From Lachnoanaerobaculum gingivalis (lineage in GTDB: Bacteria; Bacillota; Clostridia; Lachnospirales; Lachnospiraceae), in the NCBI RefSeq assembly GCF_003862475.1, contig NZ_RRCO01000001.1, positions 1 through 64,000 of the forward strand: a DNA stretch of 64,000 nucleotides. Reading direction: 5' to 3'. Position 1 is the first letter of the stretch; every line of letters starts with the position of its first letter. Both the position numbers and the translations under genes were made by a program. This document shows positions 63,575 through 64,000 of the stretch, in pieces. The notes beneath the pieces were generated by a model. The model saw only the letters and a program-made list of their open reading frames with translations, was not told the origin of the DNA and did not search any database.

Positions 63575-64000
63575 TCACTCTATGCCTCTTTTTAGATGTC
63601 CTCTTGTAAAATCCGAAACATTTTCAACATCAAGACCTTTAATAAAATAATCAAAATATTTTCGTATAACAGCCTTTGCCTCTCTCGCATTCTCCGTGGT
63701 AAACCAAAGTCTTAAAGTCTCCGGTGCAATCTTTTTTATATCTTTTACCATTCCTATAACCGAAAGCGGCTTTGAATTAAGTATGGTGTTATAACAAAAA
63801 TCACAATGTGTTTTTACCTGCATATCACTGTTTTTTCTATCCTTTAATACAAGCACTTCCTTCTTATGATCACATCCTTTTGTAGTTTTCTTTAAACATT
63901 GTGCCGAAACCATCATAGGTATCTTTCCGTAAGCCACCATTTCATTTCCGGGATTTCCAAGCTGCTTCATCTCATTTAGATTAAGCTCCAAAGGATATGT
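63575..64000 (-). CDS. U32-family peptidase, C-terminal part (cut by window edge)
   Basis: At least 141 residues, open to the right-hand edge. YPLELNLNEMKQLG and the downstream MMVSAQC...C...C..C cysteine pattern (residues CLKKTTKGCDHKK and CDFCYN) match the collagenase-like U32 peptidases (YrrN/YrrO/RlhA type), whose members act in tRNA/rRNA hydroxylation. Most of the catalytic part lies outside the window. Confidence 0.82.
   Translation of the reverse strand, partial: TYPLELNLNEMKQLGNPGNEMVAYGKIPMMVSAQCLKKTTKGCDHKKEVLVLKDRKNSDMQVKTHCDFCYNTILNSKPLSVIGMVKDIKKIAPETLRLWFTTENAREAKAVIRKYFDYFIKGLDVENVSDFTRGHLKRGIE

Noticed and set aside
1-64000. tRNA genes, CRISPR arrays, insertion sequences, prophage
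   Set aside because: Intergenic gaps (other than 1-454) are below 300 bp and contain no tRNA-like cloverleaf, no regularly spaced direct repeats and no transposase or phage gene.

Overview
The window is AT-rich, almost entirely minus-strand coding, and reads as a chromosomal segment of a low-GC Gram-positive anaerobe, most likely a member of the Lachnospiraceae (Clostridia). The evidence is the gene content: a biotin-dependent Na+-pump decarboxylase set, glycyl radical and radical SAM enzymes, NfnAB, a C+ (four-cysteine) ribosomal protein L28, lipoproteins with Gram-positive-style signal peptides, a TraX-like membrane protein, and the large DUF5716/DUF5717-type proteins that I associate with this family. 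The genus cannot be fixed from the sequence alone. No prophage, insertion sequence, tRNA, CRISPR array or integrase was found. Only L28 and a DUF4364-type protein lie on the plus strand.

Layout. Positions 1-454 hold three tandem consensus promoters firing leftward with an rRNA-type leader, so an rRNA operon probably starts just outside the window. 455-1483 is a DraRnl-type RNA ligase. 1549-8871 is one operon for uptake and breakdown of cell-wall amino-sugar disaccharides: Lac-family PTS IIA/IIB/IIC, RpiR regulator, GH1 phospho-glycosidase, MurQ, MupG-type phospho-muramidase and an amino-sugar kinase. 8993-11618 holds an acetyltransferase and a KtrAB-type K+ uptake system. 11671-16832 encodes a membrane decarboxylase/transcarboxylase complex (two different carboxyltransferases, OadG-like lipoprotein, biotin carrier, Na+-pump beta subunit). 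17063-27916 is a nucleoside operon that starts with a BMP lipoprotein and contains a YjjI/YjjW glycyl radical pair, a nucleoside ABC transporter, DeoC, adenosine deaminase, DeoB and purine nucleoside phosphorylase. A uridine phosphorylase with its own promoter lies just upstream.

28938-35015 is a housekeeping group (NlpC/P60 hydrolase, RsmA, TatD, TraX-like, MetRS). It is followed by a MarR regulator, a PurF homologue lacking the catalytic cysteine, transketolase, L28 and a TalC-type transaldolase. 40326-52931 is a long minus-strand run: lipoprotein, HdeD-like protein, membrane TPR protein, small protein, FolC, ValRS, TPR protein, an actin/Hsp70-like DUF5716 protein and a 1185-residue DUF5717 protein. 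53661-58282 is a branched-chain amino acid ABC transporter (LivFGMHJ). 58481-60765 is NfnAB. 60905-63506 holds a sugar kinase, DHFR, a possible ThyX-like protein and a Nudix hydrolase, and the window ends inside a U32-family peptidase.

How it works together: amino sugars from peptidoglycan, and nucleosides from nucleic acids, are scavenged and fed as GlcNAc-6-P, deoxyribose-5-P and ribose-5-P into glycolysis and the pentose phosphate pathway (transketolase and transaldolase are also here). The decarboxylase complex and NfnAB handle Na+ and electron economy in a fermentative cell. The least understood parts are the DUF5716/DUF5717/TPR trio, the YjjI glycyl radical enzyme, and the cysteine-less PurF homologue.
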